A DNA stretch of 64,000 bases from JADGHX01 sp963837755 (GCA_963837755.1 CAWIOP010000005.1:248001-312000); one strand, 5' to 3'. Positions 36,126-46,043 are shown, counted from the stretch's first letter. Made by a program: numbers and translations. Notes: a model not told the origin generated them from the letters alone.

Positions 36126-39100
36126 TCAGTTCGAAAGTTCGTGAGTTGGCACGAGCTGCCACTTTGCCTGTGCACGATTGAGCGTCTTCAACGCGCCCTC
36201 GTATTCGCTCCACGTACGCACTTCGGGAGCAGTCGCAGCCGGGGCGCCGTCGCCCAGTGGCATGACGGTCCAGAGTGCCGGCTTGATGATTGTCTGGGCG
36301 CCTGCAGCAGCGTTGCTGAACCGCGCGCGTCCCACGTTTCTTATGGCAGCCCGTGCGACGGCGCCGCTCAGTGCGAAGACCTGCAGCTGCCCGGGAGTCA
36401 TGGTATTGCCGGGAGTGTTCGGCAACTCAGTGGTAGACGTGCCCGTCTCCAGATCGAGCGTGATCGTGATGTACTCGATGGGCGCTGGCCGTATCTGGGT
36501 CGCGTCAAACTTCGTGGCATCGCTGCCCATCACGTACCCGGCGTCCATCGGTTCGAACGAGGGCGACGAGAGCTTCTCGTCATCGGTCATTTCGAAGTAC
36601 TGCGCCGGTGCGAATGGGGCCTGCAGTGGCGCAAGCTCCATCGGCGAGGAGCCGAGATCCGCCTTGACCATGAAGCGGCGCGCGCCGGCGACAGGCGCTT
36701 CGCCGAAGAGGTCGATGTCCCGCGCCGTGTTCAACGGAACAACCTGCTGCTTGATTGCAAGCCGGCCCAGTGGATCGAGCACCAGTGTCGTGCTCGAAGG
36801 CGGCAGGCTTCTCAGTGACACGCCGCTCGGTCCGGCGTACGAGCGCAGAACGCTCCAGCTCGTGGGAGCCGACAGCGCCTGCGTGAGCTGCGCAAGCACG
36901 TCGACCGCCGGAGGTGGCGGAGGTGGCTCGCCGTGCACGAGTGCGGTGTCGAAGCGGACAGAGAAGTCGCACCAGAAGATCGAGAACGACGCTTTCCCGC
37001 TGACGCGCAGCGGCCGCGGCCCTTCAAGCTCACCTTCGAGCGACACCATGAACAGATTGTGCGACCCGCACTTGAGCTGCAGGCGCGCGTGGAATTCGGC
37101 GAGGAAGTGCAGCGGAGCAAGCCGCACCAGCACGTCGAAACCCACATCGCCGGTGACGTTGAAGTCGCCCGAAGCGGCGAACAGCGAAGCATGCGCGCCA
37201 AACTGCACGGTGTTCGCGGTGATCGCGAAGTACGCGTCGCAGACGAGCCGCGGATTCTTTCCGGAGCTGAGCGCGATGGCCACGCGTTCGATCGGCGGGA
37301 AGTTGGCGGGAGGCGCGTAACGCGGGTTAAAGCCGCCCGCGGAGAGAATGAAGTTCGCGTCGCCTGACGCCCCGCCGGCGCGTAACGCCGCGGACCCGGT
37401 GATCGGAAACTTCTTCGCGAGCCGTGAATCGATCAGCACCGCATCGACCGCCGCCGTGCCGGCATCGAAGTCGATGACGCCGACGGCGTCCATGTTGATG
37501 CGGACGAGGTCGTTCTCGGCCGAGGGGAGGTTCGCGCTGATGCGCCCGAGCGCGAGAAGGCGCGACCGCGCGCCGAATTCCCAGATGAGCGCGAGATCGA
37601 GCATCACCAGCGTTGGCGTGAACCATCCGATCTTCGCCAGGAGCCCCAGCAGGTAGCTGCCGGTTCGTGCCGGGAATGCGCTCGCAAGCCCGCGAATGAG
37701 GGCCGTCGCATTACGGACCGGGTCGCGCGGGAACAGCAGCGAACCGATCGTGCCGTTCTTCAGGCCCTGGCGCAGCACGTTCTCGTCGAACGTGCGGTTC
37801 ACGCCGACCATTCCGCCGATGCCGAGCAGCGTGAATCCGAGGCCAAGCGGAATCGGCTGGAAGTCTTCCGCCGTGATGAAGATGAGGAGCGAATAGCCGC
37901 GGCTGCCATCCGGAAGGCGCGTAGCGATGAGGCCGAACGCCTTCACCGTGTACTCGTCGTGTACGGAGAGCTGCATCGCGCCGCCGTACATCCCCTCGGA
38001 TTCGAAGTGGATCAGCGTGCCGCCACCGGTCACCACGCCCTGCACGTCGATGGAGAGGGCGATGCCGCGCGGACCCTTGAGGGCGCCGCCGAGATCGAAC
38101 AGGCCGAAGTTGCCGCCCCCGGAATCCAGCCTGAGGGCAAAGCCAACGCCCTGAACCTGCGCGTAGACGGGGCCGATCTGCGCGGACGCCGTGAGGCGCA
38201 CGCCGAGCTCCAGCGTGTCTCCCGGAGAGCTGAACTCGATTTCCACCGCTTCCAGCTTGACGGGCCCGATTGTGATCGAGACGGGAAGCCTGATGTTGGG
38301 CCCCGCGCCACTCTCCCAGGAGAGGCCGCGGGACATCGACCAGCCGAGGCCCACGTCCATCTCGAATGCGGCGTTCTCCGGAAGCACCTGCGAGAGAAAG
38401 GAGTCCTGGCCGAGGCCGCCGAGCTGCGCGCGCAATCCCGGGAGCGCGAGGCGCACGTTGAGGTCGGTGCCGTCCGGGTTTGTGGTGAATCCCGCTTGCA
38501 GGGTGACGCCGCGTGCGTCGAGCTGGAGGGCGCCAAGGTTCAGGAGCGAGAGTTTCTCGTTCGGACCGGGCGGCGCGTAACGCAGCCGAATGGTGGCGGA
38601 CGCACCCGCGAGGGGTGCAGGCGTTCCGGAAATGGCGTTGCCGATGAGACTCGGCGAGCGGTCCGGCCAGATCGCGAGCGCTATTCCCGAGGCGAGCTCG
38701 GCCTGCCCGTCGATCTCGAGCTTCATCTCCGGCGTGATCTCGAAAGACTGCGTGATCGAACCGAAGCCGCTGACGGTGAGCATGACGCCCTGCTGCTCAT
38801 CCGGCGTGGTAGTGGGCAGGGTGTAGCAACCGAGCACCAGCTCGATTGGCGAATCGACGAGCAGAGGGATCAGCAATCCCGGTTGCGGGGGTGTGTTGTT
38901 CGGCAGGTTCGGCACCGTGGCCTTCATCAAGCCTTTGGAGGCGTGAACGAAGTACCCCGGCGCCAGCATGCCGAACGACAGATCGCGCAGGGCCAGGAAG
39001 AGCTTCTCGCCATCGAGCGTGTGCGTGCCCCAGCCGTAGACATCGCGCATCAGCGCGCCCGGGCCCGATTCCCCCAGGAGCTTGACGCGATCCCACCGAA

Positions 39101-39623
39101 CCGTGCGTTCCTCGAAGGCGGGCTGGAAGCGCGCCGGGTCCGCGGCGTGAGCGACGGTTTCGAGGAAGCCGAGCACCTGTCCGGCGAGATAGAGGCCGCG
39201 GGATTCGCGTTCGAGCTTGCGAGAGAGTGTGTCGTTGAACAGCCGCTCGACGAACTGCTCGGCAATGCGGCTGCCGTCGACGAATGCCTGTGGCAGTTGG
39301 GACTGCAGCCCATCAGGCAAAGCGCGTATCGCAGCGGTCAGCGCTGCCAGGGCTGCGAGCAGCTGTGTTGCGGCGATCGCGAGCTCGGCGTCGGACCCTG
39401 CGCCGTCCTCTTTTTTTCGCAGCTCGCGTTCCACCTTCGCGAGCGCGCCCACCATTTTCCCGGTGCTCGTGCGCAGGTCCGCGAGTACCTGGGGGATCGA
39501 CGGCAGCGTCCATCCGAGCTTGCTCAGGTACTGCAGCAGCAGGCCGTCTGTGCCGAGTGCGCTCGTGAGAGGCGAGAGCGTGTTCGAAACGTATTGTGCG
39601 ACGGCAGATAGTGAGTCGGACAC
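36126..39623 (-). CDS. giant-operon gene 2: DUF6603-domain protein
   Basis: 1165 residues from GTG 39623 with AGGA nine bases before. Residues 1-180 are helical. A long beta-rich region follows, and residues ~480-900 match the DUF6603 pattern: GYSLLIFITAEDFQPIPLGL, GFTLLGIGGMVGVNRT, LLFPRDPVRN, KIGWFTPTLV, FILSAGGFNPRYAPP and FAITANTVQFGAHASLFAA. The C-terminal 250 residues are not recognised. DUF6603 has no assigned function that I know. Its regular strand-turn repetition suggests a long beta structure. Eight bases follow gene 1 and eight precede gene 3. Confidence 0.88.
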   Translation of the reverse strand: MSDSLSAVAQYVSNTLSPLTSALGTDGLLLQYLSKLGWTLPSIPQVLADLRTSTGKMVGALAKVERELRKKEDGAGSDAELAIAATQLLAALAALTAAIRALPDGLQSQLPQAFVDGSRIAEQFVERLFNDTLSRKLERESRGLYLAGQVLGFLETVAHAADPARFQPAFEERTVRWDRVKLLGESGPGALMRDVYGWGTHTLDGEKLFLALRDLSFGMLAPGYFVHASKGLMKATVPNLPNNTPPQPGLLIPLLVDSPIELVLGCYTLPTTTPDEQQGVMLTVSGFGSITQSFEITPEMKLEIDGQAELASGIALAIWPDRSPSLIGNAISGTPAPLAGASATIRLRYAPPGPNEKLSLLNLGALQLDARGVTLQAGFTTNPDGTDLNVRLALPGLRAQLGGLGQDSFLSQVLPENAAFEMDVGLGWSMSRGLSWESGAGPNIRLPVSITIGPVKLEAVEIEFSSPGDTLELGVRLTASAQIGPVYAQVQGVGFALRLDSGGGNFGLFDLGGALKGPRGIALSIDVQGVVTGGGTLIHFESEGMYGGAMQLSVHDEYTVKAFGLIATRLPDGSRGYSLLIFITAEDFQPIPLGLGFTLLGIGGMVGVNRTFDENVLRQGLKNGTIGSLLFPRDPVRNATALIRGLASAFPARTGSYLLGLLAKIGWFTPTLVMLDLALIWEFGARSRLLALGRISANLPSAENDLVRINMDAVGVIDFDAGTAAVDAVLIDSRLAKKFPITGSAALRAGGASGDANFILSAGGFNPRYAPPANFPPIERVAIALSSGKNPRLVCDAYFAITANTVQFGAHASLFAASGDFNVTGDVGFDVLVRLAPLHFLAEFHARLQLKCGSHNLFMVSLEGELEGPRPLRVSGKASFSIFWCDFSVRFDTALVHGEPPPPPPAVDVLAQLTQALSAPTSWSVLRSYAGPSGVSLRSLPPSSTTLVLDPLGRLAIKQQVVPLNTARDIDLFGEAPVAGARRFMVKADLGSSPMELAPLQAPFAPAQYFEMTDDEKLSSPSFEPMDAGYVMGSDATKFDATQIRPAPIEYITITLDLETGTSTTELPNTPGNTMTPGQLQVFALSGAVARAAIRNVGRARFSNAAAGAQTIIKPALWTVMPLGDGAPAATAPEVRTWSEYEGALKTLNRAQAKWQLVPTHELSN

Positions 39624-39631
39624 GGCGCGTC

Positions 39632-42616
39632 CTACGCGTTAGGTTTGGGGCGAGGCCGGATGACCCGCACGAGATCCGGCTTTTCCTGGCTTCGGGCGAG
39701 CTCCGCGAGCCAGCGCGCATCGGTTTTCACTGGCGTGAGCTGCGAGGGCCACGGGTCCGAAACGGTCGCTTTCGTCTCGAAGTACACCTCCCAGCCGCCA
39801 AAGGGTTGGAACAGCGGAACGAAGATCACCTTGCGCGACTGCTCGCTCGAGAGCCGATCGTCTTCCCACGGCGGATCCTGGAATCCCGTCCCGGTGGGCA
39901 CGGTTCGCGGCGCATTGGCCTTTCGGTGCGGCTGAGCGGGATCGGAGAACGTAATGTCATTCTCGCTCTCGTCCCAGGCGATCGCGCGCGGCATGAGCCT
40001 GAAGAGCCTGTCCACCTCCGTCTGGGTGCTTTTGAAGATGCCCTGCCACACGCTGCTGGCGAGGTGGATCCAGATCCACCATGGGCCGGGCGGGTCCCAG
40101 GTATCGCCGTAGGGGTTCCACAGTCGCAGCGCTGTAGATTCGTCGTCGAGGTGCTGCACCGTCATGCCGCCGATGTCCCAGTCAAGTTTGACGGGCGGCG
40201 TGAATGGCTTGTTCTCGATTTGGGCAAGGTGTCGCAGCCGGTCGATCTGCGCAGGAATAAAAGCGCGGATGCGGTCCAGCGTTCGGTCCGCCATCTTTGC
40301 GAGCATGAGCTGAAAATCGCGATAGTCGAGCTCAGGGCTGTTGAAGCCCTGCAGGCGCAGCCCGTTGAGATTGACGGTTGGCGCGTCGAGTGAGGAGTCG
40401 ACGTCTGTGACGAGCACTGTCGGGTAGTCGAAGGCGATGGCGCCCACCCCAACGAGCGCCGGATTCGTGTCGAAGAGGACCTGGTCCCCGATCTGCAAAT
40501 CGTTCGTCTCTATCGCACCGTTCTGAAACCACTCCCTCCGGCCGTCCTCGGGGCCTGTACCCATGATGGTGTTGGGCGGCCAGGTGACGTGGCGCAGGTG
40601 AAAATAGTCGTCAAGGGCGAGTAAGGAATCCTTCGCCAGCGTATTGAAGGCGTCGTCCGGCCGCCCGCCGGCTTGCGCCGGCTGCCTGCTCAGGGCGTGT
40701 CGCAACCCATCGATGTGGAGTGCCGCGAGCAGACCGTCGGAGTGCAGCCAGCTGCGGTTCCACCAGTCCGCACGCGTAATGGAGGGCGAGTTGGCCGTTC
40801 CCGGCACGACCGGCAGGAAGAGCTCGAAGATGACCTTCGAAGCAGGGTCCGTGGCACCGCGGTTCCTGGAGCCCACCGTGGCATCGGGATTCGTTCCGCC
40901 GGTCAGCTGCACATTCTCTGCATTGAAATCGTCCGTTCTCGTGTCCTTCAGGAACTCCAGCGTGATGCTCTTATCCGGCAGCGGGCCACCCGAGCAGGCG
41001 AAGTCGGTCGAGCCGTTGGGGAGAGCGTGGAGTGCGCTCAGCACCTGGTCTGCCGTCGCCTCGAACCGGATATCGGGCGTGACGTCGTTGCCGATCCTCA
41101 GGGCAAACGTGCCGCCCGTCGGTGTTCCGATGATCGTGAGCAGCTGGGTGTCGCGCGGTGGCACCACAGTCCACCCGTAACCCGGATCGATGGAACCGCC
41201 CTGGGGAAGATTCCATCGCGTGCCGGCGGGGCGCGTTGCGGGCCAGACGTTCGCGTCGAACTCGTCCGTCGCGTGACTCAGGTACCACGGATCGGGTGAG
41301 GGCGGGACCGCGGGCGGAGGCGGAGGGGGCGCCAGGTTGAACCGTATACCCTCGTCAACCTCTACGTCGGTGTCGCCGAGCACCGGGCCCAGTTGCGGCT
41401 TGGGGTTCGTGCCGCCGGTGAGATTGTTATCCACGACGAGGAAGTCCGTCCCTGGAGGAATCGCGCCGTCGAGCACGATCGTGATGGCGTCCTGCGGCAG
41501 ATCTCCGAAGCGGCAGCGGACGGTGAGGTTCGCAGACGTAATGGTCGCCAGCACGCTGAGCTCGTTCTTGACGTTGTCTGCGCTCGCATCAAAAGGGAGG
41601 TCATGGGTCGCGGTACCGTTGAAATCGAGCTTGAACGTGCCGCCGGTGGGGTCGCCGGTGATCGACAGGCGCTGCAGGATGCGCGTGCGCTTGCCGGGGA
41701 TGACCTCTTCGGCCCGCCAGGAGCCATCGTCGCTGCGCGCGCTGCGCGGCACGCTCGGGGCCTCGAAGGGGCGCACGAGGTAGCCATCCCGCCAGGGGCC
41801 CTCTTTGTTCGAGCGATTGTTGAAGGGGTGCGGGTCCCAGATGCGTTCGATGAACGATGAACCCATGCCATCGGCCTTCGTTGGATCCGCGCCTGCGGAG
41901 GCCTGGTAGCGGAGGCGTTCCAGCGTTTGCAGTCGCCTGTCGAGCAGGATGGTGAGCGAGGGTTTGTTCAGCTCGGGTGCGGCGTCGGTTCCCTTCCACA
42001 GCTCGGTTTCGATCGCGGCGGCTCGCCAGACGATGCCGGTGACGTGTTTCTTCCGCAGATCGAGCTCGAGCAGCGTGCGCTTGTGGCGGTCATCGGGCGG
42101 GTCGGCGTTTACCGATTCCTGCTCGGTCGTCGGCAACGGATCGATCGTCCGCGAGTGGATGAACGTTCCAGGGTCGAGGCGTTGTGATTGGCCCTGGTCG
42201 ATGGGCTTTGGGGGGCCGCCGAAGTAGGAGCCGCGCGCCTGTGACGTGCCGAGCAGGTCGGTGAGGAACGCTGCGACCAGGTCGAGTTCCTTTGCGATAC
42301 GTTGTCGCAGTGTGTCGAGGCCGGGGCCGGAGCGGAGGGCCGGGTTTGCGGTGCCCAGGGCGGCAGCCCGTCGGAATAGAAAGAAGTAGCGGTGGCGGTC
42401 TGTCTGGCCTTCCTCGCCGGAGTTCTGACGTTTTAGTTTCTTTTGTGCGGCGATTGCGTCCGCGGCTTCCCGGGCGAAGGTGAGGTCAATGGGGCTGGGG
42501 GTGGGGGCGGCAGGAGGCGGAGGATCGCCCGATTTCCTGAGGACGAAGCGCCAGGTGAGGTAGGCCGCTGCGCCGACCAGGCCGGTGGCAACCAGGTACT
42601 CGGTTTTGGATGCCAT
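39632..42616 (-). CDS. giant-operon gene 1: membrane-anchored protein with two phage-type GGTF repeats
   Basis: 994 residues from ATG 42616, preceded by GGGAGAG. One transmembrane helix (YLVATGLVGAAAYLTWRFVL, residues 7-26) is followed by a Pro-rich linker, so the bulk is held at the membrane by its N-terminus. Residues ~315-412 and ~492-582 are two copies of a beta domain (TGGTFKLDFNG...LPFDASADNV...LTGGTNP; TGGTFALRIGN...IRFEATADQV...LTGGTNP). It resembles repeats common in phage structural and adhesion proteins. The C-terminal 400 residues are Trp-rich and unrecognised (GPWWIWIHLASSVWQGIFKS). First gene of the operon, it may attach the complex to the membrane. Confidence 0.85.
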   Translation of the reverse strand: MASKTEYLVATGLVGAAAYLTWRFVLRKSGDPPPPAAPTPSPIDLTFAREAADAIAAQKKLKRQNSGEEGQTDRHRYFFLFRRAAALGTANPALRSGPGLDTLRQRIAKELDLVAAFLTDLLGTSQARGSYFGGPPKPIDQGQSQRLDPGTFIHSRTIDPLPTTEQESVNADPPDDRHKRTLLELDLRKKHVTGIVWRAAAIETELWKGTDAAPELNKPSLTILLDRRLQTLERLRYQASAGADPTKADGMGSSFIERIWDPHPFNNRSNKEGPWRDGYLVRPFEAPSVPRSARSDDGSWRAEEVIPGKRTRILQRLSITGDPTGGTFKLDFNGTATHDLPFDASADNVKNELSVLATITSANLTVRCRFGDLPQDAITIVLDGAIPPGTDFLVVDNNLTGGTNPKPQLGPVLGDTDVEVDEGIRFNLAPPPPPPAVPPSPDPWYLSHATDEFDANVWPATRPAGTRWNLPQGGSIDPGYGWTVVPPRDTQLLTIIGTPTGGTFALRIGNDVTPDIRFEATADQVLSALHALPNGSTDFACSGGPLPDKSITLEFLKDTRTDDFNAENVQLTGGTNPDATVGSRNRGATDPASKVIFELFLPVVPGTANSPSITRADWWNRSWLHSDGLLAALHIDGLRHALSRQPAQAGGRPDDAFNTLAKDSLLALDDYFHLRHVTWPPNTIMGTGPEDGRREWFQNGAIETNDLQIGDQVLFDTNPALVGVGAIAFDYPTVLVTDVDSSLDAPTVNLNGLRLQGFNSPELDYRDFQLMLAKMADRTLDRIRAFIPAQIDRLRHLAQIENKPFTPPVKLDWDIGGMTVQHLDDESTALRLWNPYGDTWDPPGPWWIWIHLASSVWQGIFKSTQTEVDRLFRLMPRAIAWDESENDITFSDPAQPHRKANAPRTVPTGTGFQDPPWEDDRLSSEQSRKVIFVPLFQPFGGWEVYFETKATVSDPWPSQLTPVKTDARWLAELARSQEKPDLVRVIRPRPKPNA

Positions 42617-42830
42617 TGCGCCATCTCTCCCTGCGCGGCGGCCCGAAGGCGAACCGGTGTATCTCGATACCTGTCATGGGAGGGCCGGGCGTCCCATGGG
42701 TGGGGGGATATTGTTTTCGGGGAGGGAGTTTATGGGGTTGGGGAGGCGGGTGCGCGGGGTTTCGGTCGGTGTGGCGGGGCCGCGATGCGGCACGCGCGGT
42801 TGGCTGGGCTTTGTGGCTCTGAATGAGTGC

Positions 42831-43106
42831 ATGGCTGAGATACGACGGAGCGTTGCCGCCTCGCCGTCAGTTCGCCGGAGGTTGTCGTTGATTCGGCCGG
42901 ATGGATATGTGGCGTGGGTGGGTGAGGCGCGGAGGACCTGGTTCGGGCGCCTGCGCCGCTTGCGGACGGATGCAGCGGGCTTCTTCCTGCGTCATCGCAT
43001 GATGTCCGCTGCGACGGGCGACGACTGCACAAAGATGACCTCAGGACTTTCGGTTGAGGCTACCGTCAACGCGCGGAGCGGTAGCGAATTCTCGAAGTGC
43101 TTGTGA
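42831..43106 (+). other. doubtful reading frame with RPDGYVAW motif
   Basis: 91 codons. RLSLIRPDGYVAWVGEARR resembles the last segment of FAD-dependent aromatic hydroxylases, where RPDGxVAW precedes the C-terminus. Nothing else of such an enzyme is present, and codons before and after look random. At best a fragment. The stretch 42617-43123 otherwise shows no gene. It must contain the promoter of the leftward giant operon, which I cannot pinpoint. Confidence 0.25.
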
Positions 43107-43123
43107 TCGAACCACCGATGACT

Positions 43124-43387
43124 TCAAGGAGTGGAGCGAAGGGCTGGTGCTGGTGATTGAGTGCACGATGGACTTCGCCGAGATGAACGGCGGGTGCCGA
43201 ATACGACGCTCGGGAGCTCACCGCTTTTCATTAGTTTGTAGATCGTGTTTCGGGAGATGCCGCCCGGAAGGTCACATGCCTCGTTGATCGAGGAGCGCGC
43301 GCAGTCTTCTGGATGCTCCTCGAAATCGTTGGGCGATTGTGCACGAAGAGGAGGAGTCGAAGGATGGCGCTGAGTTGAACTGAGCAT
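43124..43387 (-). pseudogene. AlpA/excisionase-like HTH remnant
   Basis: An 87-codon frame. Its core, GGISRNTIYKLMKSGELPSV then VFGTRR (residues ~42-66), is the winged-helix signature of AlpA/excisionase-type DNA-binding proteins. The flanking residues do not fit. A single missing T after GTRR would instead give GTRRFISAKSIVHSI, closer to the family, so a frameshift is likely. Such proteins direct excision or control integrase genes and would fit the right end of island C. Confidence 0.5.
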
Positions 43388-43438
43388 GCAAGCTCCTGAT
43401 TCGCCACGCCGTTGGAGTCTAGCAATTCGCTCGCTACC

Positions 43439-44422
43439 TGGAGTTCCCAGGATTCCGTGGACACCCTAAAACGGCGTGCAGAAACTGCCGGAGGGTTGCC
43501 AAGTGCCCAAGCGATCGACCCCGTGGAGTACGCGACGGATCTACGAATTCATCAAAGCTCATTGCCGGACCTACGACGTGAAGGCGATGTGTAGGGCGCT
43601 GGGAGTTACTCGCAGCGGTTACTACGCCTGGCTGGAGAAGCCGTTGTCCAACAGGGCCAAGGAAGATGCCCGCCTGCTTCGATTGATTCGTGCATCGTTC
43701 AAGGCAAGCCACGGCATTTACGGATCACCTCGAGTGTTCCTCGATCTCCGAGAAGCTGGAGAGACCTGCAGCAAGCATCGCGTGGCGCGTTGATGCGGGT
43801 GAACAAGATCAGAGCGCTGCACGGTTATAGAACCCGCCATTACTCTGTCGGGAAGCCAGCTATAATCGCCCCCGGCCTGGTGAAACGGAATTTCGACGTC
43901 ATTCGCCCGAACAAAGTCTGGGTCACGGATATCACGTTCATCCGCACCTGGCAGGGTTGGCTCTATCTGGCAGTCGTGATGGATCTCTTCTCCAGATTAA
44001 TTGTTGGCTGGGCCACTGGATCGAGTCTGCGCCGCGAGCTCGTCCTGGACGCCGTCATGATGGCGGTGCGCCGCCGGCATCCAAAGGGAACAGTGATCCA
44101 CTCCGATCAAGGATGCCAATATGGAAGCGATGACTGGAGACGCTTCTGCCGAACGAATCGACTGGAGCCAAGCATGAGCAGACGCGGCAACTGCTGGGAC
44201 AACGCGGTCGCTGAATCCTTCTTTGCGAGCTTGAAGAAGGAGCGGATCAAGAAGCGAATCTACAAGAACCGAGAACTGGCGACTGCAGACGTGTCCGATT
44301 ACATCGAGTCGTTCTACAATCGCACCAGACGCCATCGCCACGTCGGAGGCGTCAGCCCAGAAACCTTCGAAACCAATGCGAAGCGCGCGTAGCAGCGTGT
44401 CCACGGAATCCTGGGAACTCCA
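43439..44422. mobile_element. IS3-family insertion sequence lacking orfA
   Basis: Terminal inverted repeats 43439-43464 and 44397-44422 match exactly over 26 bases (TGGAGTTCCCAGGATTCCGT...). Only ~40 bp separate the left repeat from orfB, so orfA is deleted, and at 984 bp the element is short for IS3. No target duplication was clear. Confidence 0.85.
43476..44392 (+). pseudogene. IS3-family transposase OrfB, one frameshift
   Basis: The first frame reads CRALGVTRSGYYAWLEKPLS and ASHGIYGSPRVFLDL up to a stop at 43793. The second starts at 43790 and reads RPNKVWVTDITFIRTWQGWL, VIHSDQGCQYGS and SRRGNCWDNAVAESFFASLK, ending RHVGGVSPETFE. The DDE residues (WVTDIT, HSDQG, AVAESFF) are all there. 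One T missing at ~43792 (CGTTGATG for CGTTTGATG) splits the gene. Confidence 0.88.
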
Positions 44423-44507
44423 CTTTGACGAGCGGGACGGAGTCTCAGTAATCTTCGCTTGCGTCCGAGTAGTCGAATCCTCCCACTTTGGCTGCCACCA
44501 TGTTCTG

Positions 44508-46043
44508 CTAAGCGCTGCTAAAAGCTGCTGAGTGCTGGAACAACGTGGGGGCACCGCAGGGGGCGTCGAAGAGTCGCGACGCAGTCCAAGGTTGATTTTT
44601 TTGTTGAGGATTCACCGAGTTACAACTGGCTCTGTGGGTCCCGTCCGCTCCGCCAGTCAAATGCCTTGGTAATCGTGGACTTAGGGGCGTCCGCCCGCTT
44701 TCTACTGACAAATTCACTGCCAAATCCGAGCGCTCGAATGCGGGCGTCGCCGACCGCCGAGTGTCTCGTCTTCCCGCGCTTGCACGCTGAGGCTTCTCCG
44801 CGGCTTCGAGCCCGGTCGATGGCTCCGCTATTGAGTCGATCGGCGCGACGCGCGACGCCGATGCTGGTCCGCGCATGGCTTGGCGGATCGCTGCGACGTC
44901 CGCCTCGAGCGCACCTTCCGTCCACGCCGCATACACCGTGAGCATGGTGAGGATGCTGTGTCCGTGCTGCTTGGAAACCCAGAGCGGATTGCGCCCCATC
45001 ATCAGACTCCAGCTCACCGAGGAGTGCCGCGCCGAGTAGGGCTTGCGATAGCGGATCGGCAGCCTGCAAAGCGTCCGGTGCCAGCGCTCATACGGTTCGC
45101 GAAGACGACGGATGGGCGTGCCATCCGCGTTGAAGAAAATGTGGTCATGATCAATGCGGCCGGCGTGCGTGAGCTGCTCTCGCAATCGCAGTTGACGCTG
45201 AAGCACCGCGCGAGCTCGGGCGCAGAGCTGCACGAGGCGATCCTCGCCGGTCTTCGTCCGATCGCGATCAATACCTGCGACGCGCGCCTTCGTGACGCTC
45301 AGCGTCCCGTACGCCGGATCGAAATCCGAAACCACGAGGGCGAGTTGTTCCGATGGCCGCAGGCCAGTGAAAAAACGAAATTCATCGTAGTTGCCCTGCG
45401 CCTCACCCCAGTCGTGATGGATCGCCGCGATGAGGACTTCGGCGTCTTGAATGCTGAAGGGATCGATCGGCGGTCGATCCTTCTTGCCGATGCGCGCACT
45501 GCGCAGGGCTTTGGCAGGATTGTGCTGTTCAGGGTGATCCTCAAAACCGAACGCGAATGCGCGGCGCAATGCGCTGATGACATTGTTGTAGGTCTTCTTC
45601 GTCCAGCGAGGCGCGTCGACGATCTTGACGAGCATGGAGTAGCGGACCGCGAGAAAGGGCAGAGCACCGATTGCAGGACGCCACACCTGCTCCAGGATCT
45701 GGCGGTGAGCGGAGAGCGTGATGGGCGCGAGATCCTCGCGCTGTACGCGGGCTGCTTCGTGCGCAAGGAAGGCATCAAAGACATCGGAGCAGCTACGCGC
45801 CCGCAACGGGAACTCAAGATGCTTGCGGAAACGGTAGGAAGGGAATGCCTCAGTGAAGCTGAACGTGCCAGCGGCAATCTGCGCTTTGATTCGCGACAGG
45901 AGCTGACGCGCGCGACGCAAGTTCGCTTCGTGCGGAGTCCACCGCAGCGTTGGCCGGTAGCGCTTACCGTCAATGCTGAAGTCGAACTGGATGCGATCGT
46001 GCCCGAATGGTCTCACGCCTCCGGTCATTGATCTGTGTCCCAC
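44508..46043 (-). CDS. island D tyrosine recombinase (integrase), intact
   Basis: 511 residues in one frame. The DUF3596-type arm domain is at the N-terminus (DRIQFDFSIDGKRYRPTLRW). The core domain has WTKKTYNNVISALRRAFAFG, and the catalytic residues are in FFTGLRPSEQLALV (Arg), RKPYSARHSSVSW (His/Arg region), KQHGHSILTML and TVYAAW (Tyr). The start may be this ATG or the one five codons on (MTGGVRPF). The reading passes through the att repeat and on to 44508, so the last ~50 residues come from flanking sequence and are not part of the ancestral protein. This is the only full-length integrase of the array, so it is the best candidate to move island D and perhaps its neighbours. Confidence 0.92.
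   Translation of the reverse strand: MGHRSMTGGVRPFGHDRIQFDFSIDGKRYRPTLRWTPHEANLRRARQLLSRIKAQIAAGTFSFTEAFPSYRFRKHLEFPLRARSCSDVFDAFLAHEAARVQREDLAPITLSAHRQILEQVWRPAIGALPFLAVRYSMLVKIVDAPRWTKKTYNNVISALRRAFAFGFEDHPEQHNPAKALRSARIGKKDRPPIDPFSIQDAEVLIAAIHHDWGEAQGNYDEFRFFTGLRPSEQLALVVSDFDPAYGTLSVTKARVAGIDRDRTKTGEDRLVQLCARARAVLQRQLRLREQLTHAGRIDHDHIFFNADGTPIRRLREPYERWHRTLCRLPIRYRKPYSARHSSVSWSLMMGRNPLWVSKQHGHSILTMLTVYAAWTEGALEADVAAIRQAMRGPASASRVAPIDSIAEPSTGLEAAEKPQRASAGRRDTRRSATPAFERSDLAVNLSVESGRTPLSPRLPRHLTGGADGTHRASCNSVNPQQKNQPWTASRLFDAPCGAPTLFQHSAAFSSA
44639..44655 (+). other. att core 4 (island C/D boundary)
   Basis: The last 17 bases of tRNA-Asp (TCCCGTCCGCTCCGCCA) are exact. The upstream T-arm bases have diverged. 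It is followed by AGTCA and the leftward intact integrase, as at att 5. Confidence 0.8.

Noticed and set aside
37959..39611. 550-codon rightward frame opposite the DUF6603 gene
   Set aside because: Shadow of gene 2 of the giant operon, Glu/Arg-rich with no ribosome site or family.
26346..42616. Calling the giant operon a contractile injection system or phage tail
   Set aside because: No sheath, tube, baseplate, spike or AAA+ protein is recognisable; only one protein has phage-type repeats.
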